From NCBI GenBank assembly GCA_012861695.1, contig JAAOOA010000006.1:26731811-26795810 (forward strand): 64,000 nucleotides of DNA, read 5' to 3'. Both the position numbers and the translations under genes were made by a program. This DNA is from Trematomus loennbergii. Lineage: Eukaryota; Chordata; Actinopteri; Perciformes; Nototheniidae. The notes beneath the pieces are model-generated. The model was not told the origin of the DNA. It made no database searches and worked only from the letters and a program-made list of their open reading frames with translations. Of the stretch, positions 39,011-52,583 are shown one piece after another (the stretch's first letter is position 1; every line of letters starts with the position of its first letter).

Positions 39011-41045
39011 GTTACTATGGCAACGCATCCCTCGCCATAAAACAGCAGCAGACTTCAGATAATGGTTAATGGTCCTGCCCTGAACAGCTCTACGTCAATT
39101 ATGGGGTGTCATCATATGCCGTTTCCATGGAAACGCATCCCTCGCCATTAAACATGATGTCGCTGTAACTCCAATGGACACGGTCCGATCGTCCCCCAAA
39201 CTTAGCTTGTATATCACTGGTCCATGCCTCAACAGCTCTACGCCAAATCTGAGATCTCACCATAGGCTGTTGCCATGGAAACGCATCCCTCGCCATAAAA
39301 CACGATGTTGACGTGATACCTATGCAAATGGTCTAAAACAGCACCAGACTTCAGATAATGGTTAATGGTCCAGCCCTCAACAGCTCTACGTCAATTATGG
39401 GGTGTCATCATATGCCGTTTCCATGGAAATGCATTCCTCGCCATAAAATACGATGTCGCTGTAACTCCAATGGACACGGTCCGATCGTCCCCCAAACTTA
39501 GCTTGTATATCACTGGTCCATGCCTCAACAGCTCTACGCCAAATCTGAGATCTCACCATAGGCTGTTGCCATGGAAACGCATCCCTCGCCATAAAACACG
39601 ATGTTGACGTGATACCTATGCAAATGGTCTAAAACAGCACCAGACTTCAGATAATGGTTAATGGTCCTGCCCTGAACAGCTCTACGTCAATTATGGGGTG
39701 TCATCATATGCCGTTTCCATGGAAACGCATCCCTCGCCATTAAACATGATGTCGCTGTAACTCCAATGGACACGGTCCGATCGTCCCCCAAACTTAGCTT
39801 GTATATCACTGGTCCATGCCTCAACAGCTCTACGCCAAATCTGAGATCTCACCATAGGCTGTTGCCATGGAAACGCATCCCTCGCCATAAAACACGATGT
39901 TGACGTGATACCTATGCAAATGGTCTAAAACAGCACCATACTTCAGATAATGGTTAATGGTCCAGCCCTCAACAGCTCTACGTCAATTATGGGGTGTCAT
40001 CATATGCCGTTTCCATGGAAATGCATTCCTCGCCATAAAATACGATGTCGCTGTAACTCCAATGGACACGGTCCGATCGTCCCCCAAACTTAGCTTGTAT
40101 ATCACTGGTCCATGCCTCAACAGCTCTACGCCAAATCTGAGATCTCACCATAGGCTGTTGCCATGGAAACGCATCCCTCGCCATAAAACACGATGTTGAC
40201 GTGATACCTATGCAAATGGTCTAAAACAGCACCAGACTTCAGATAATGGTTAATGGTCCAGCCCTCAACAGCTCTACGTCAATTATGGGGTGTCATCATA
40301 TGCCGTTTCCATGGAAATGCATTCCTCGCCATAAAATACGATGTCGCTGTAACTCCAATGGACATGGTCCGATCGTCCCCCAAACTTCGCTTGTATATCA
40401 CCGGTCCATGCCTCAACAGCTCTATGCCAAATCTGAGATCTCACCATAGGCTGTTGGCATGGAAACGCATCCCTCGCCATAAACACGATGTCGCTGTAAC
40501 TCCAATGGATACGGTCCGATCGTCCCCCAATCTTAACCTGTATATCACCTCTCCATGCCTCAACAGCTCTACGTCAAATCTGACATCTCACCATATGTCG
40601 TTTCCATGGAAACGCATCCCTCGCCATAAAACACGATGTTGTCGTAACGCCTATGAAAAGGGTCAAAACAGCACCAGACTTCAGATAATGGTTAATGGTC
40701 CAGCCCTCAACATGTCTATGTGCCAATAGTACGTTTTCCTCAAAAGCTGTTGCCATGGCAACGCATCCCTCACAATAAAACACGATATTGCTATCACTCC
40801 TAAAAAATGTTAAAAAAGTGCTCAAACTTGTGCTAACAGTCCAGCCGTGAAGACATCTACGGGACAGTTTTGAGATTTCTTCAAATGCCGTTGCTATGGC
40901 AACACAATGCTCGCCATGATGCACGGTTTTCTCATAACCTCAGTGAAAACGGCCCAAAACTTCACAGGTTTGGTAACGATGCAGCCATCAACACATCTAA
41001 GCGTATTATGGGGTGTCATCAAATGCCGTTGCCATGGCGACAGAT

Positions 41046-41800
41046 CATTCAAGTTAGTTCAAAAGATTGGAGTTCAAATATTCTGCTGCTTTTCCAAGCC
41101 TCTTTACTTTCTTTTCTTCTCTTATCACACATTCAAGCCCCCAGTGTTCATGTATCATTTCAATCTAAATTCTTCACTTTCTTCTTACACATTACATTTC
41201 AGCATAGCAATTCAGCGTCAGCTTTTCAGCATAAAGCATTCCCACTAGCAATTTCTTCAGGAATTGCATTCTCTAGTTGTTATTACAACGTGACTTCACT
41301 ATTATTTAACAACTCCTTTTAGTGGGTTAAGTACATTCTTAGAATAGGTGAGAAATGGATTTAACTTCTGTTCGACAGCTATCATACTGAAGACATATTT
41401 ACTGTGAATGTATGCAAAAATGTATGGCATTAATAATGTATATCTAATTACATTAACTGTGAATGTCTTTCATTTGATTTCAAATTAAATAAAATCACAT
41501 AAAAGATTTTCCATAAAAAAGTTGATTTAAGAACAAATCTCTGTTATTAGATCAGTATTTTTGTTATATGACAATTATTAATACATTTGCAAGGTCTTTA
41601 CCAGCTTCTTGCTAAATTTGAAAGGTCTTTGGAATTATATATATATATATTAGCACCTTCTGGCACCTCCTCGCTCATTTGTAGAGAGGGTGGGGTGAAA
41701 TTCACCTTTAGAGATGTATTCTCTCAAATTGTTGTAAAACACAAAGCCTTCATTTTGTCAGATGTACTGTATAGATATTTGAGACGTTTATGACTCGTGC
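41046..41800. other. AT-rich region, no gene
   Basis: Contains a short (AT)n at about 41636-41650. If the left border of the left copy is only an LTR insertion, this stretch should match DNA left of the window. Confidence 0.5.
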
Positions 41801-41955
41801 ATGCGCAATGCAAATCGGGCACCCGTTTAAGTTTAAGACTCACGCATGCGCAATGCAAATTGGGCAGCCGTCTAGACGTCACGTGTCCTATTTGGGTTGC
41901 CGTATGTAGCTGTCCAAATGGCGGACATCTCGGGCTTGCGCAATGCAAATCGGGC
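41801..41955. repeat. Octamer-containing repeats, right copy
   Basis: ATGCAAAT at 41808-41815, 41853-41860 and 41943-41950, as in the left copy. Here the sequence left of the first unit (GACTCGTGC) continues the repeat pattern, as if this is the uninterrupted state. Confidence 0.8.
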
Positions 41956-44060
41956 AGAGATGCACATTTTCTTTACAAACTTTATTGGAATGTTGCAAGC
42001 ATTACACTATTTTCATACATTAAATTAGTGCAAAAATATTGTTAGGAGAAACAATGTTGACATCATCTATAAAACTGTTCAAAGTGCTCACAATGTAATT
42101 TTCACAAAAAGGTAAAAAATGGAAAAATACAACAACAAACATGACAGAAATAAAATACATATACAAGGAGATAAGTACGGTTCTTTTTCAGTTCGGATCA
42201 GCGGGGACAATTCTTTCAGAATATTAAATAAACATTGAGCTTTGGATCCTTTTTGTATTTTTAAGGATTTCAGGTACCATTGAAACTCCTTTAAGAAAAC
42301 AATCAGTTTGGGGGATGACTTCAGGATTCGATTCTTTCTCTCGATTAAAAATGTGGCAAGACATAAAATAACATTACAGCAGAGTTCATCAGCTTTCTTT
42401 TGCAAGGTCATACCAAATATCACATTATCTCTAGTGATAGAATCTGGAAATGATGAGATTTTTTTCTTTATCCATTTATGGATATCAAATCAGAATTTCT
42501 GTACAACATGGCATGAGAAAAATACATGGTCCGTTGTTTCAACATCTTTTTCACATATCGAGCATGTGTTATCTTCAATATTGAAACGTATTCTAAGCAA
42601 TTCCTTAGAGGTGTAAATGTTGGTCATCATTTTGAATTGTGTTTCTTTTGTTTTGGGTGGAATAGGGAATGTTAGATACATAGTTCTTAACTTATTAATC
42701 AACTTATTGTCAAATGTATAGGATCTCATTTCTGTTTAGTCTACCAGGGAATCATTTTTCAGTAAGACACTTCCTTATAAACTGATTATTGCATTTTGTA
42801 TCCATGATTAAAATTCCTTTAATAAATAATGAGGGCGGTTGTGGTTGTATGGTTTGGTGAGCCATAACATTTCTTGTCAGAAGTACAAATTCTTGAGGAA
42901 GTGCTTTATGACGTTCAATAAAGTCTCATTTTGGGGGGTTGAAGTTATGTTTAGCGCAGAATTGTTCATAATACAAGAGATTGCTGTCAGAATCCATTAA
43001 GTCAGTTATGGACCATATATTTCTCTCAAACCAGCTTTCATAAAATAATGATTTTTTTCCTGTTCAACATATATCTACTATTCCAAAGTGTAGTAATATG
43101 GGGTGAAAAGTTATGTACATTTTGTCCAGTATAACAATATCTGTTTGTGAAAATCAGATAATGACACAATTTATCAATAGTAAAGTCTGCTGTAAGAAGA
43201 AATCTCAAACCTCCAATTTTATTAAATATATGATTTGGAACGCAGTACCAGAAGGAGTTGGTATGTTTGATCCAATACTTGATCCAATACATTTTTAAAG
43301 TTCCATTAAGGCACTCAAAATCAATCACTTCTAAATCTCCATCCATCATTTTTTTAACCATATCACCTTGCTTCATGTAATGTGGTTTGTTTCTCCAAAT
43401 GAAGTTTAGATTAATTTGGTTAATGTATTTAATCAGTTTGTTTGGGATGGCATAAGAGTAGGCTGGTTAAATGCATCTTGACAAGGATTCCATCTTTGTC
43501 AGATATATTCGGCCAAGTATTGAAAGGTCTCTTTGGAGCCATGAATTTAACTTAGCCTTGCATTCCTTTAATTTGTTTTCAATGTTCAAAGACTGACTTT
43601 GCTTTTTGTCTTTAGAAAGGTACATTCCCAGGTATTTTATTTCTGATTTGATTGGAATATTACAAATGTCTTTCAGTGGAGTATCATGTATGGCAAGAAG
43701 TTCAACATTTTTTATATTTAAAGTTAAGCCTGATGCTTTGGAGAATCTTTCAATTTTAATAATAGCTGTTGTAATCTGATGTTTATCCTTTAGGAATAAT
43801 GTTGTGTCATCTGCAAGCTGGCTAATGAGAATACTTGTACCAAATACATTTAGGTTTTTGATGTCATCACAATTTTTAATGTAAATCGCTAACATTTCTG
43901 TGACTATGATAAATAAGTACGGAGTAATAGAACAACCCTGAGGAATCCACACATTAACCTTAAAGCTAGGGGTGGGGCCAATAGGTAGTATGACACAGCT
44001 GCTGATATCCTGATAAAGACCACTGACCATATTTCTGAATTTAACTCCAAAGTCAAGATG

Positions 44061-44511
44061 TTTAAAGTGGACCTATTATGCTATATTGGAAAATAATATT
44101 GTCGGGCCTTACCTATACAAAACATGTCTGTGAAGTTTTTTGCTTAAAATACCAAACAGTTCACCCATTGTAGCCATGCCTCATACTGCTCATACCCCTC
44201 TTTTGCAGCCCTGTTAGAGAAACGCGGATTTTGGGTCCTTAGCTTGAAAAAAAAAAAAAGAGGGCGGAGCTAATGCCTGATCAGAATTCTACCGGAGATA
44301 AAGTTAAATTCTGCTGTGATAAAACGCCATCCTGTTCTAAACCACATCAAAGATTATTTCTGAAACAGTATAGAGCTCAAATGCTTTTTCTCTTGCAGGT
44401 TCATCACAAGGTGAGTTCCTTTTTTTATTTCCTGCTTTTTAAACACATGTGCTCTACAGTACAGGTTAGCTTGAGTGTTAGCGAGGCTTGCTAATGTAAA
44501 CAAAGACGAGA
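44061..44511. mobile_element. Non-autonomous DNA element in the L1, right copy
   Basis: Counterpart of 5533-5983; begins tttaaagtggacctattatg. Family unassigned. Confidence 0.5.
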
Positions 44512-44653
44512 TTCTATCCATTTAGCTCTGGATCTAATAAAGGCCCCTTGTGCTCTTTGAGTATACATTTCATCTAATTTAGGTTGAAGGCTAAGTATTT
44601 TCTGTCTGTCGTCTGCAGAAGGGTCAGGTTTATTGCAGTACATATTTAGTTGT

Positions 44654-45335
<682 letters not shown>

Positions 45336-45590
45336 TTATGTCTAGTTCCTTACTTTTTTTAATGTTTACTGAATGAAATTGAGAGTTGGCGTACTTTATA
45401 TTTAAGGAACTCCCATTTTTGATGGGCGTTGTTAGCCTAGATTTTATCTTCTGGCAGTAATCTTTATTTTTAAGCAGAATGGAATTAAACTTCCAATATT
45501 TATTTGAATGTGGTCCTTTGTTTTTAGGTTTCACACATACTGAGATAATGCTGTGATCATCAGTCAGTGGGGCAGCAGAAATATCAGAGC

Positions 45591-45746
45591 CAGGGGCAGA
45601 CTGGGACTAAAAATTAGCCCGGGAATCTCGAACGGCCCACTTCGGTACCGCTAGTAAGTTGTCAACGGGGGGGCTAGTGAATTGTCCGACCGGCCCTCTT
45701 CGGTACCGGCCCATCGGGATTCGTCCCGATGGCCAGTCCGCCACTG
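45591..45746. mobile_element. hAT-like MITE, right copy
   Basis: Counterpart of 7038-7193, with ATCAGAGC at 45583-45590 and 45747-45754. Confidence 0.88.
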
Positions 45747-45806
45747 ATCAGAGCTGATATCATAACATAGCAAGTTGTTTGAAATTGACCAGTGGTCAAT
45801 TCTGGA

Positions 45807-46340
45807 CAGTGGCGAGCCGTGACTTTTATACCTAGGCCCTCTGACCCCCCCCCTTCGCTAAAAAAAAAAAAAAAAAAGTTATTACGTCACAGCGTATACT
45901 CCAGCGGAATATCAAAACAGCAAAACGCATCAACGACAGCGACCCTCTACCACACAAAACAACACCATTGATATAAACACCTATCATGACAGGGCACCCA
46001 CAGCCAAGTAACAAGTCGGTACGGCAGCCCACATTGAAAATGACTTAGGCCTACCTTTGATGATCAAATCACTTAAACACAAAGTCCATCCTCCTGTCCT
46101 TTTGGATGAAGCACTTGATGGCGGGGTCATGCAGCTAATCCTTTGCCACTCCAGTTTATCATTGTAACTCAATCTTGAAAATCACTCGGTTAATAATTTC
46201 GCAACGATGTCATCACTATCACTGACATGAGCCATCATGAATGAACTTATGCTAATCATAAATCTATCGATCATAAATCTATCGATTAGATTTATGATTC
46301 GAAAATGATAAAAGTAGGGTAGACATGTGGATATTATTGA
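45807..46340. mobile_element. hAT-like element (CAGTGGCGAGCCGTGAC end), right copy
   Basis: Counterpart of 7254-7787. The right boundary is approximate. Confidence 0.6.
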
Positions 46341-47784
46341 TTTGACTGCATTATTATTTTTTACGCAGTATCAGATACTACCTCTGGACACCTTCGTGGC
46401 AAAAATGTACACGCCCCAAACAACTGCTATTAAATCATCATACATCAATATTTTTTTCTACTTCTTTTTCATGAATCACATAAACAACTTCTAACGTACT
46501 CAAAACTACCAAACATTCAATCATTGTCAGGAATTTAACCCTTTAAATGCCTGTTTCATTATTTGAATTATTTAATTTCTCTCAAAAATGCCTCATTAGG
46601 CGCGTTCACACCAAGTACTTTTCCCACAATAGTTCATGAGACTAAAGCAGATCGCGTTCACACCAAAATGAGTTCCTGGGGGTGGATTAGGCAAATGAAC
46701 CGCTGACGTCACTTCTTCTTCTTCTGCTTTGGGTTTACTGGCAGGCCGCAAACAACTTCACGGCGAGTACAGTAGGTGGCGGTATGCACCTTAAAGTTGC
46801 AATCCGCCAAAAAACCGAGAGAAAAAGAAGAAGAAAAACCTCCCGCGTATACTGCGCGCCCACTGCTGTATATGAGGCGTCTGTTTACCTTCCGACCTCA
46901 GACATGAGCTTCGTCTGAGTTATTTAAGCAAACACAAATACAGATCGTCGACCAGTCAAATGCAATAGCAATGCTGATTCGGAAGCGAAGGCGGTTAAGA
47001 AGGATTGACAAAAGGATTGGACGACGACATGCACGCGCTACGCTACGTGTGAAATGAATAAACTGTGCCAGGTGTGTCGTATGCACACTAAATAGGCTCA
47101 GCAGCTAACACACCTTTATTATATATCCTCCTGAGAGCAACTGCATCCGTCTGCCATGAACCCTACAGAAACCTACGTGTTAGTTTTGGCCCATAGTGGC
47201 CTCCATTTGTGTCGTGTAAAATGGGGGAAATCAAAAGTTAGCAAATCCCCATGTCATGTTCATAAAAACATTTAGTTTTAGGTCAAATAATTATTACACT
47301 GCTCTGAAACTCACTACACTAACTCCTAAGATGTTCCCTTACTATAATTAATTAAAAAATTGAACTCACAACACTGGTAATAACAAACTTAACCATTTCT
47401 CTTTCTATAAATAAATAGTGCTTGTGTTGGACGCCATTTTGAAATACAATGAAATTATCTTTTTGAAAGCCACAATAAATAAAGCTTCGCCAGTTTATAA
47501 CCGATGAAACATGATGGTATCAGAATAATCACTTACTGTATGTGTATAGGATGCTACACAGGTCACTGTAAAGATAAAGTGTCAGAGGAGAAATAAGCAA
47601 GCTTAGTTACATGAAATGTAATGAAAAATGTAAGATACAGGCTCTGTTTAATCGCCATGTAGGTTCTCTTTTATTGCACACTCAAGACAATATCAATAAC
47701 AGCATCACGCTGTCCCAGGTGTGTCGTATGCATGTAAATAGAAGTTAACATTTTCAATATCAAATAAAGTGTCAGTAGTATCAA

Positions 47785-47828
<44 letters not shown>

Positions 47829-47936
47829 ATAAATAACAATAGGTAGGCTCAGCAGCAGACACACCTTAGTGCAAAGTGAAGTGTCAGTATTAATAACAGT
47901 GGCATATATATAATCACAATAATACAAAATTAACTG

Positions 47937-48068
47937 TCCCAGGTGTAGGCAATTTGGGGTGAAGTGTCTTGCCCAGGGACACAACGACATGCTGACTGCA
48001 GTGGGGTTTGAACCTGTGCTCCCCTGATCCGAACACCAACGCACCAGACCACTGCACCACACGCCTCC
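47937..48068 (-). mobile_element. tRNA-derived SINE fragment, right copy
   Basis: Counterpart of 9377-9509, with the same A and B box motifs on the minus strand. Confidence 0.78.
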
Positions 48069-48110
48069 CAACAAGTCATTGTACAGTTTATCAACGACGA
48101 CAAGTTTTTC

Positions 48111-48400
48111 TTATTTTTTTATTGAAGGCCTGTTGGATTTAATCAGCTCGCTTAGCACTGCCAGAAGCCCAGCCTGAAAGGTATTTTGTTGCTCCACCTG
48201 GCGCGCCGACACCTCCACCTGGCGCGCCGCCAAGTCAGCATGGCGTGGCATCACCATGAGCAGCTGGTCGTCCGATTCCTGGGCCTTGTGTGAATGCAGC
48301 AGCCGTTCGTCGTGCATCTCCTTGGCACGCAGGTCCTCATTCTCCTTGCTGACCATGGCACGGCGGTCCTCCATCGCCATCAAGGAAGCTCGTAGGCCTA
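48111..48400 (-). pseudogene. Myb-like transposon protein, C-terminal exon, right copy
   Basis: Reads MAMEDRRAMVSKENEDLRAK through QQNTFQAGLLAVLSELIKSN and stops shortly after, in one frame, unlike the left copy. Edges are approximate; it depends on the broken first exon. Confidence 0.6.
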
Positions 48401-49136
48401 TCGCCTAGTAGGCGAGTTGTCAACAGAGACAACATTGGACATGGTGCAGACAGGGACAGTGTACAAAATGCAGGTGTAAAGTAGAAGATAAGATAGCATC
48501 AAATAGCTGACGCTCAAAGTGCCCTTATTTATTGTTTTATATTTTTTTAGAGTGCTTAATGTACGCTTGAACTTTGTCCAAAAATGATACGTTTTCTTAC
48601 CGGAAGTCATGTGACCTCTAGCCCGGATGTTTATGAGAGAGTGAAAAGGGCGCTAAAAGTGTAAACGATGTATTTTCACGGTGTTTCATAATTGTACCAA
48701 GAAGGAAATAAACGTGATTAGTGGACATCAGTTCGATGCGTAACGTTCTTTCAAGACCAGAGTAGTTACAGTGTGTTTGTACGTACTTTTGCGTTTGGAT
48801 GGTTGAAAAGGAGACGAGAAAGTGCTGCTGTTGTGATCCGGAGGGGAAAGCTCACTTGTTTCCAATCCAGAGAGTTGTCCTGCCTCGCCTGAAACACACG
48901 ATTAGTGCCATGAGTTAGTGAAGCAAATTACAGAAAACATTACACACTTATTCACAAGTCAAAAACGTTTTCATAGCGGCCGAGAATGATGTTATTAGCC
49001 ATGCTAGGCTGAACTGGCTAGCAGTGTTAGCCAGTTCTGGCTAGCATGGCTAGCTCGATCTACTGAGCAAATAAAAGTACATCTGAGACCAGTATTGTGC
49101 AGATTAAAACAGTGCAGTGCATGTAGTTTATTTTAC

Positions 49137-49516
49137 CTTCGTAGTAGTCGTCGTTGGACAATTCACAGGCCACTGAATCCGCCGTTTCACCACAAGTGCC
49201 GGAGAATGAGGGTCTGTGGCCGAGCACATCGATCATACCATTTACGGGTCTTCCGGCCGTTACCACTCTTGTTATTATGGTCTTTTATTTGTTTGTAGTC
49301 CTGCTTTAGTTTCTTTATTTTGTCCCGGCATGAGTGTGCGCTGTGGAAGATTCCCATGTCGGCTAACTTTACCGAACAACGCTGATACATTTTGCAGTTG
49401 GAAACTGCCTTCAGTAGAAGCTGCTGGATCCCATCCTCCGAGTAAATCGCCAGACGTGCCGACACATCCTCATCACTCCACCGCTCCGATGATTTTCGTA
49501 TTCTTATTGTTGCCAT
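49137..49516 (-). pseudogene. Myb/SANT-like DNA-binding protein, first exon, right copy
   Basis: Same trihelix as the left copy (RWSDEDVSARLAIYS). It reads through the left copy's premature stop (KTRKWYD) but then shifts frame before VLGHRPSFSGTCGETADS, which is open in another frame to the GAAG|GTAAAA donor at 49137. The two copies therefore have different lesions. Confidence 0.75.
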
Positions 49517-49816
49517 AATAACTGCTTTCACAAAAGTACTCTCGTTGGTGCGCTGGGCTAATAATGCCAGCAAATACAATGGCCGCTCCAAAAAAAAATT
49601 CAGAGTTAAACGGGGCGTGGTTTGCATTCCGCACAGCCAATCAGACGTGTGAACTTTTTTCTCCCACGAAAGTCCCTGCTCTCTAGCAGGGACTGAAAAC
49701 TGGGTAAAAATGGTTCTGATGAACTAATTTAGTTCCTGGGGCTTTTTGGTGTGAACGCAAATATATCGTAGTTCTGATGAACTATTGTGGGAAAAGTACT
49801 CCGGTGTGAACGCGCT

Positions 49817-49965
49817 AATTGACTTCCATTCAGACCACATTTTTTTATCTCACTGCCATTGCAGTATAAAACCATGCATTTTGTAATGTCAGCATTTCAT
49901 TTAGAAGAAAGTAGTGATATTTGATATTTCTACTCTATTCCACCAGATTCAACCATTTTCCCACT
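49817..49965. other. 149-bp segment present only in the right copy
   Basis: It lies between the Harbinger-like end (ct at 49815-49816) and gtaggccg. The left copy joins these directly, sharing a ct at the junction, consistent with a deletion there. No gene content. Confidence 0.85.
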
Positions 49966-50043
49966 GTAGGCCGATGCATGAAATTCTTACATTTTTGCCG
50001 GTTATATTATGGAGCCTTGTGACTACCAGGGGGCCCCGAGATG

Positions 50044-50073
50044 GTGTGTGTGGTGTTGTGTGTGTGTGTGTGT

Positions 50074-50120
<47 letters not shown>

Positions 50121-50121
50121 T

Positions 50122-50202
<81 letters not shown>
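50044..50202. repeat. (GT)n microsatellite, right copy
   Basis: Counterpart of 11331-11567, shorter and with fewer interruptions. Confidence 0.96.
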
Positions 50203-50204
<2 letters not shown>

Positions 50205-50973
50205 CCATCCACCTTCATCGACGCATTCTCCTCTCTCCTCCATTAACGTGCTGTTGCTAAGATACCAGCCGCTCATCTTTACTCCTCCACACACGACCAC
50301 CCTTACCTTATGTGGATGTGATGGTGAGAGGTGTTTCTCCCTACCTCCTGACTACCCTTGACACACACACACAGTCACCTTAAAGGTCACTGTATGACAA
50401 GGAAGATTGGTTTTTTTTCCATCCTTCCTCCCACACATTCCCGCCTCCTGAAACCTGGAGACAAATTAAACAATAGCTTTTAACTGACCCAAGAGCATTT
50501 TCAACAACAACACTAACATCTCAGGACTCTTAAAACAAAATAACATAATGCGTCAGTTCTCCATTCAAATGTAAAATGTGAAGGGAACAACTCCCATGAG
50601 GTTATGATCGTGTATCAGTAGCAAAGACTCATGGGAAACGATATGCTAATAAAAAAATGGTGTTGAATTGATGGGGAGTTTTACTGTCCTCTACTGCAAT
50701 GGCTATAATATTCATGCTTCGGATTTACAGAATCACTGATTAAATAAACGTGTACGATGTACAGTCGTCACATAACGAAAGAGTAGAGGTGGAATCTGTA
50801 CTTAAGAGTTTGAGGTACAGTATCTGCAGTACGTTTTTTCCATCTCAGTCAGCAGTAAATTGTGTTATTTTTACTGCACTTCATTCGTCTGACAAGACAA
50901 GTTAATTGCAGTTTTTCAACTCCTTCCTGTCCAGTAAAATCTGTAAGGCCTGTAAAATGTATCTTCACATTTT
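50203..50973. other. No gene seen, right copy
   Basis: Counterpart of 11568-12335. No coding exon recognized. Confidence 0.5.
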
Positions 50974-51401
50974 TATATCATACATTTTTGTAATAAACTG
51001 AACGGATTGAGCTGGAAAATGCATCGTTACAGGTTTTATTTATTTTTCTGTATCTGTATCAGTATAAATAGCTCCGTCTCGTTCATCTTCATTAGTAAAT
51101 TCAACAAACACATTTACTAGCATCATTAATATTAATCCAACAACATCTTATTTAATAGTGAAAAACGGACAGGGAACATGTTCTGTCTAATTTCTTTCTT
51201 TCTCCTAATACCTACTTGGAGATGTTTACCTATTAATATGCAGGAATGTTGCTTGTATTGAAGTATGTTTACAGTGTGAGTAGTTCTAGTCAAGGAAAGG
51301 ATCTGAATACTTACAGTACCACTGCCAATGATGAAGCTGAAATAATGTGAGGGGAGGCTCTTCATGGGTGACGATGCAAATTGTATCAACCTGCAAAATG
51401 A

Positions 51402-51402
<1 letters not shown>
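50974..51402. repeat. Unit X copy 1, right copy
   Basis: Counterpart of 12336-12773, followed by a (CA)n (about 51403-51462). Confidence 0.9.
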
Positions 51403-51462
<60 letters not shown>

Positions 51463-51465
<3 letters not shown>

Positions 51466-52557
51466 GAAAAACCCAGTAAGAATAGATGTTGTTCATACAT
51501 TTCTCGTTTCAAGTACTATTAAGTTTTAAAAAGGAATTCTCAGTTTTCTACAACTGATACTATATTACTTAAGAACTGTACTCAGATAGAAGGTAGTCGT
51601 ACATACTCTGAGTATATAGATCTTAACACACTGAATACTTTTTATTGGTCATGTTTCACATATCATTGTTATATTTATCTGTTTTATAATACTTAGATAG
51701 GTGTACTTATTTTAATGCAGGAATTAAAGTACAGTATGAGTACTTCTTGTGAAGTAAAGGATCTGAATACTTCTTCCACCACTGCTAATAAGGAAGCTGA
51801 AATAATGGGCTCTTCATAGATAACAATGCAAAATTATATAACCTGCCAAACAAGTGGCACGTGATCCATCAGCTGGCTCATTTATGATAGCTTTACTAGA
51901 TTCCATAAACTATTTTATTACTATTAATACTCTATTATTACAACAAATACGTTGTTAAAGCATGCTGTGATTTAACAATAGTTCAACAACTCTCTTAAGT
52001 TCTTCAGTAAAAAGGAATATATATCCATTTGACTTAAAGTAACTTACTGGCTAATTGTTTCCAGTCATTTTAATGCTAAACCTATCCCATAATCAACTTA
52101 AAAGAAAATGAATCCATGATAACGCAACACCTCACATTTTTTTTGCAGTCAACGCAATCAACTGTACTTAACATTAAATCAGCACTCCTGTGTGATCCAA
52201 ATCTTTCTCATTAACACTGTTGTTAATTAAGCTGAACATACAGCCTCGAAAAACATTATTAATAGGTTGTATAATAACTATCAGGAAACTTGAAATGTTG
52301 TAAAATGATTCACTTTGAGCTCAGAAACGCTCAGAATCGGTTTCTTCTTTTTTCCTCTCCCATCAATCAAGTACAAGCAACTTCATTTAATATCTGGTCA
52401 CCCTGTACGTATATAAAGAATTTAAATGAAACCCCCCACGAGCAGCAACAATGATAAAATGCTGTTCTGACGTACTTAAGTATGATTTTCTTCAACACTG
52501 ACATGAAGCAAGATCACGACCAACCAAACAGAAATGGATTCAGACTTAGAAAGTTCT
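51463..52557. repeat. Copied astacin-intron segment Y, right copy
   Basis: Matches 59734-60817, the intron of astacin copy D, and 12839-13935. It ends at a TAATG run. Confidence 0.92.
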
Positions 52558-52583
52558 AATGTAATGTAATGTAATGTAATGTA

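Larger units (their letters stand above)
35955..41045. repeat. Tandem satellite, about 148-bp monomer, RFX/X-box-like palindrome per monomer
   Basis: Monomers share AACAGCTCTACGYCAA, then a 14-bp palindrome, then CGCATCCCTCGCCATAAAAC. The palindromes start at 39011, 39121, 39269, 39417, 39565, 39713, 39861, 40009, 40157, 40305, 40453, 40600, 40749, 40890 and 41028, so spacing is 148 bp in the core and 138-149 bp at the right edge. Two monomer types alternate (296-bp unit), and 296-bp units alternate in type again (592-bp higher order). The array is split by an insertion at 36080-39010. ORFs across it are repeats of each other and look accidental. Confidence 0.95.
46600..49815. mobile_element. 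Harbinger/ISL2EU-like transposon, right copy
   Basis: Same inverted ends as 8049-11251. Contains a (TA)n at about 47788-47823, a SINE fragment and two exons of a Myb-like gene. The right flank here starts TAATTGAC, giving TA on both sides. Confidence 0.72.

Noticed and set aside
39269..39345. MHC class II-type X1-X2-Y promoter in the satellite
   Set aside because: X-box, a TGACGT half-site and CCAAT occur, but in different monomer types and at spacings unlike the W/S-X-Y module. Only the X-box observation is kept.
39099..40729. Repeated ORFs of 65-158 codons in the satellite, both strands
   Set aside because: They repeat with the 296-bp period and have no domain. Open frames follow from the array unit rather than from coding function.
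39024..41041. CRISPR-like array
   Set aside because: Regular repeats are present, but the units are 148 bp with no short-repeat/unique-spacer structure, and this is a vertebrate genome.
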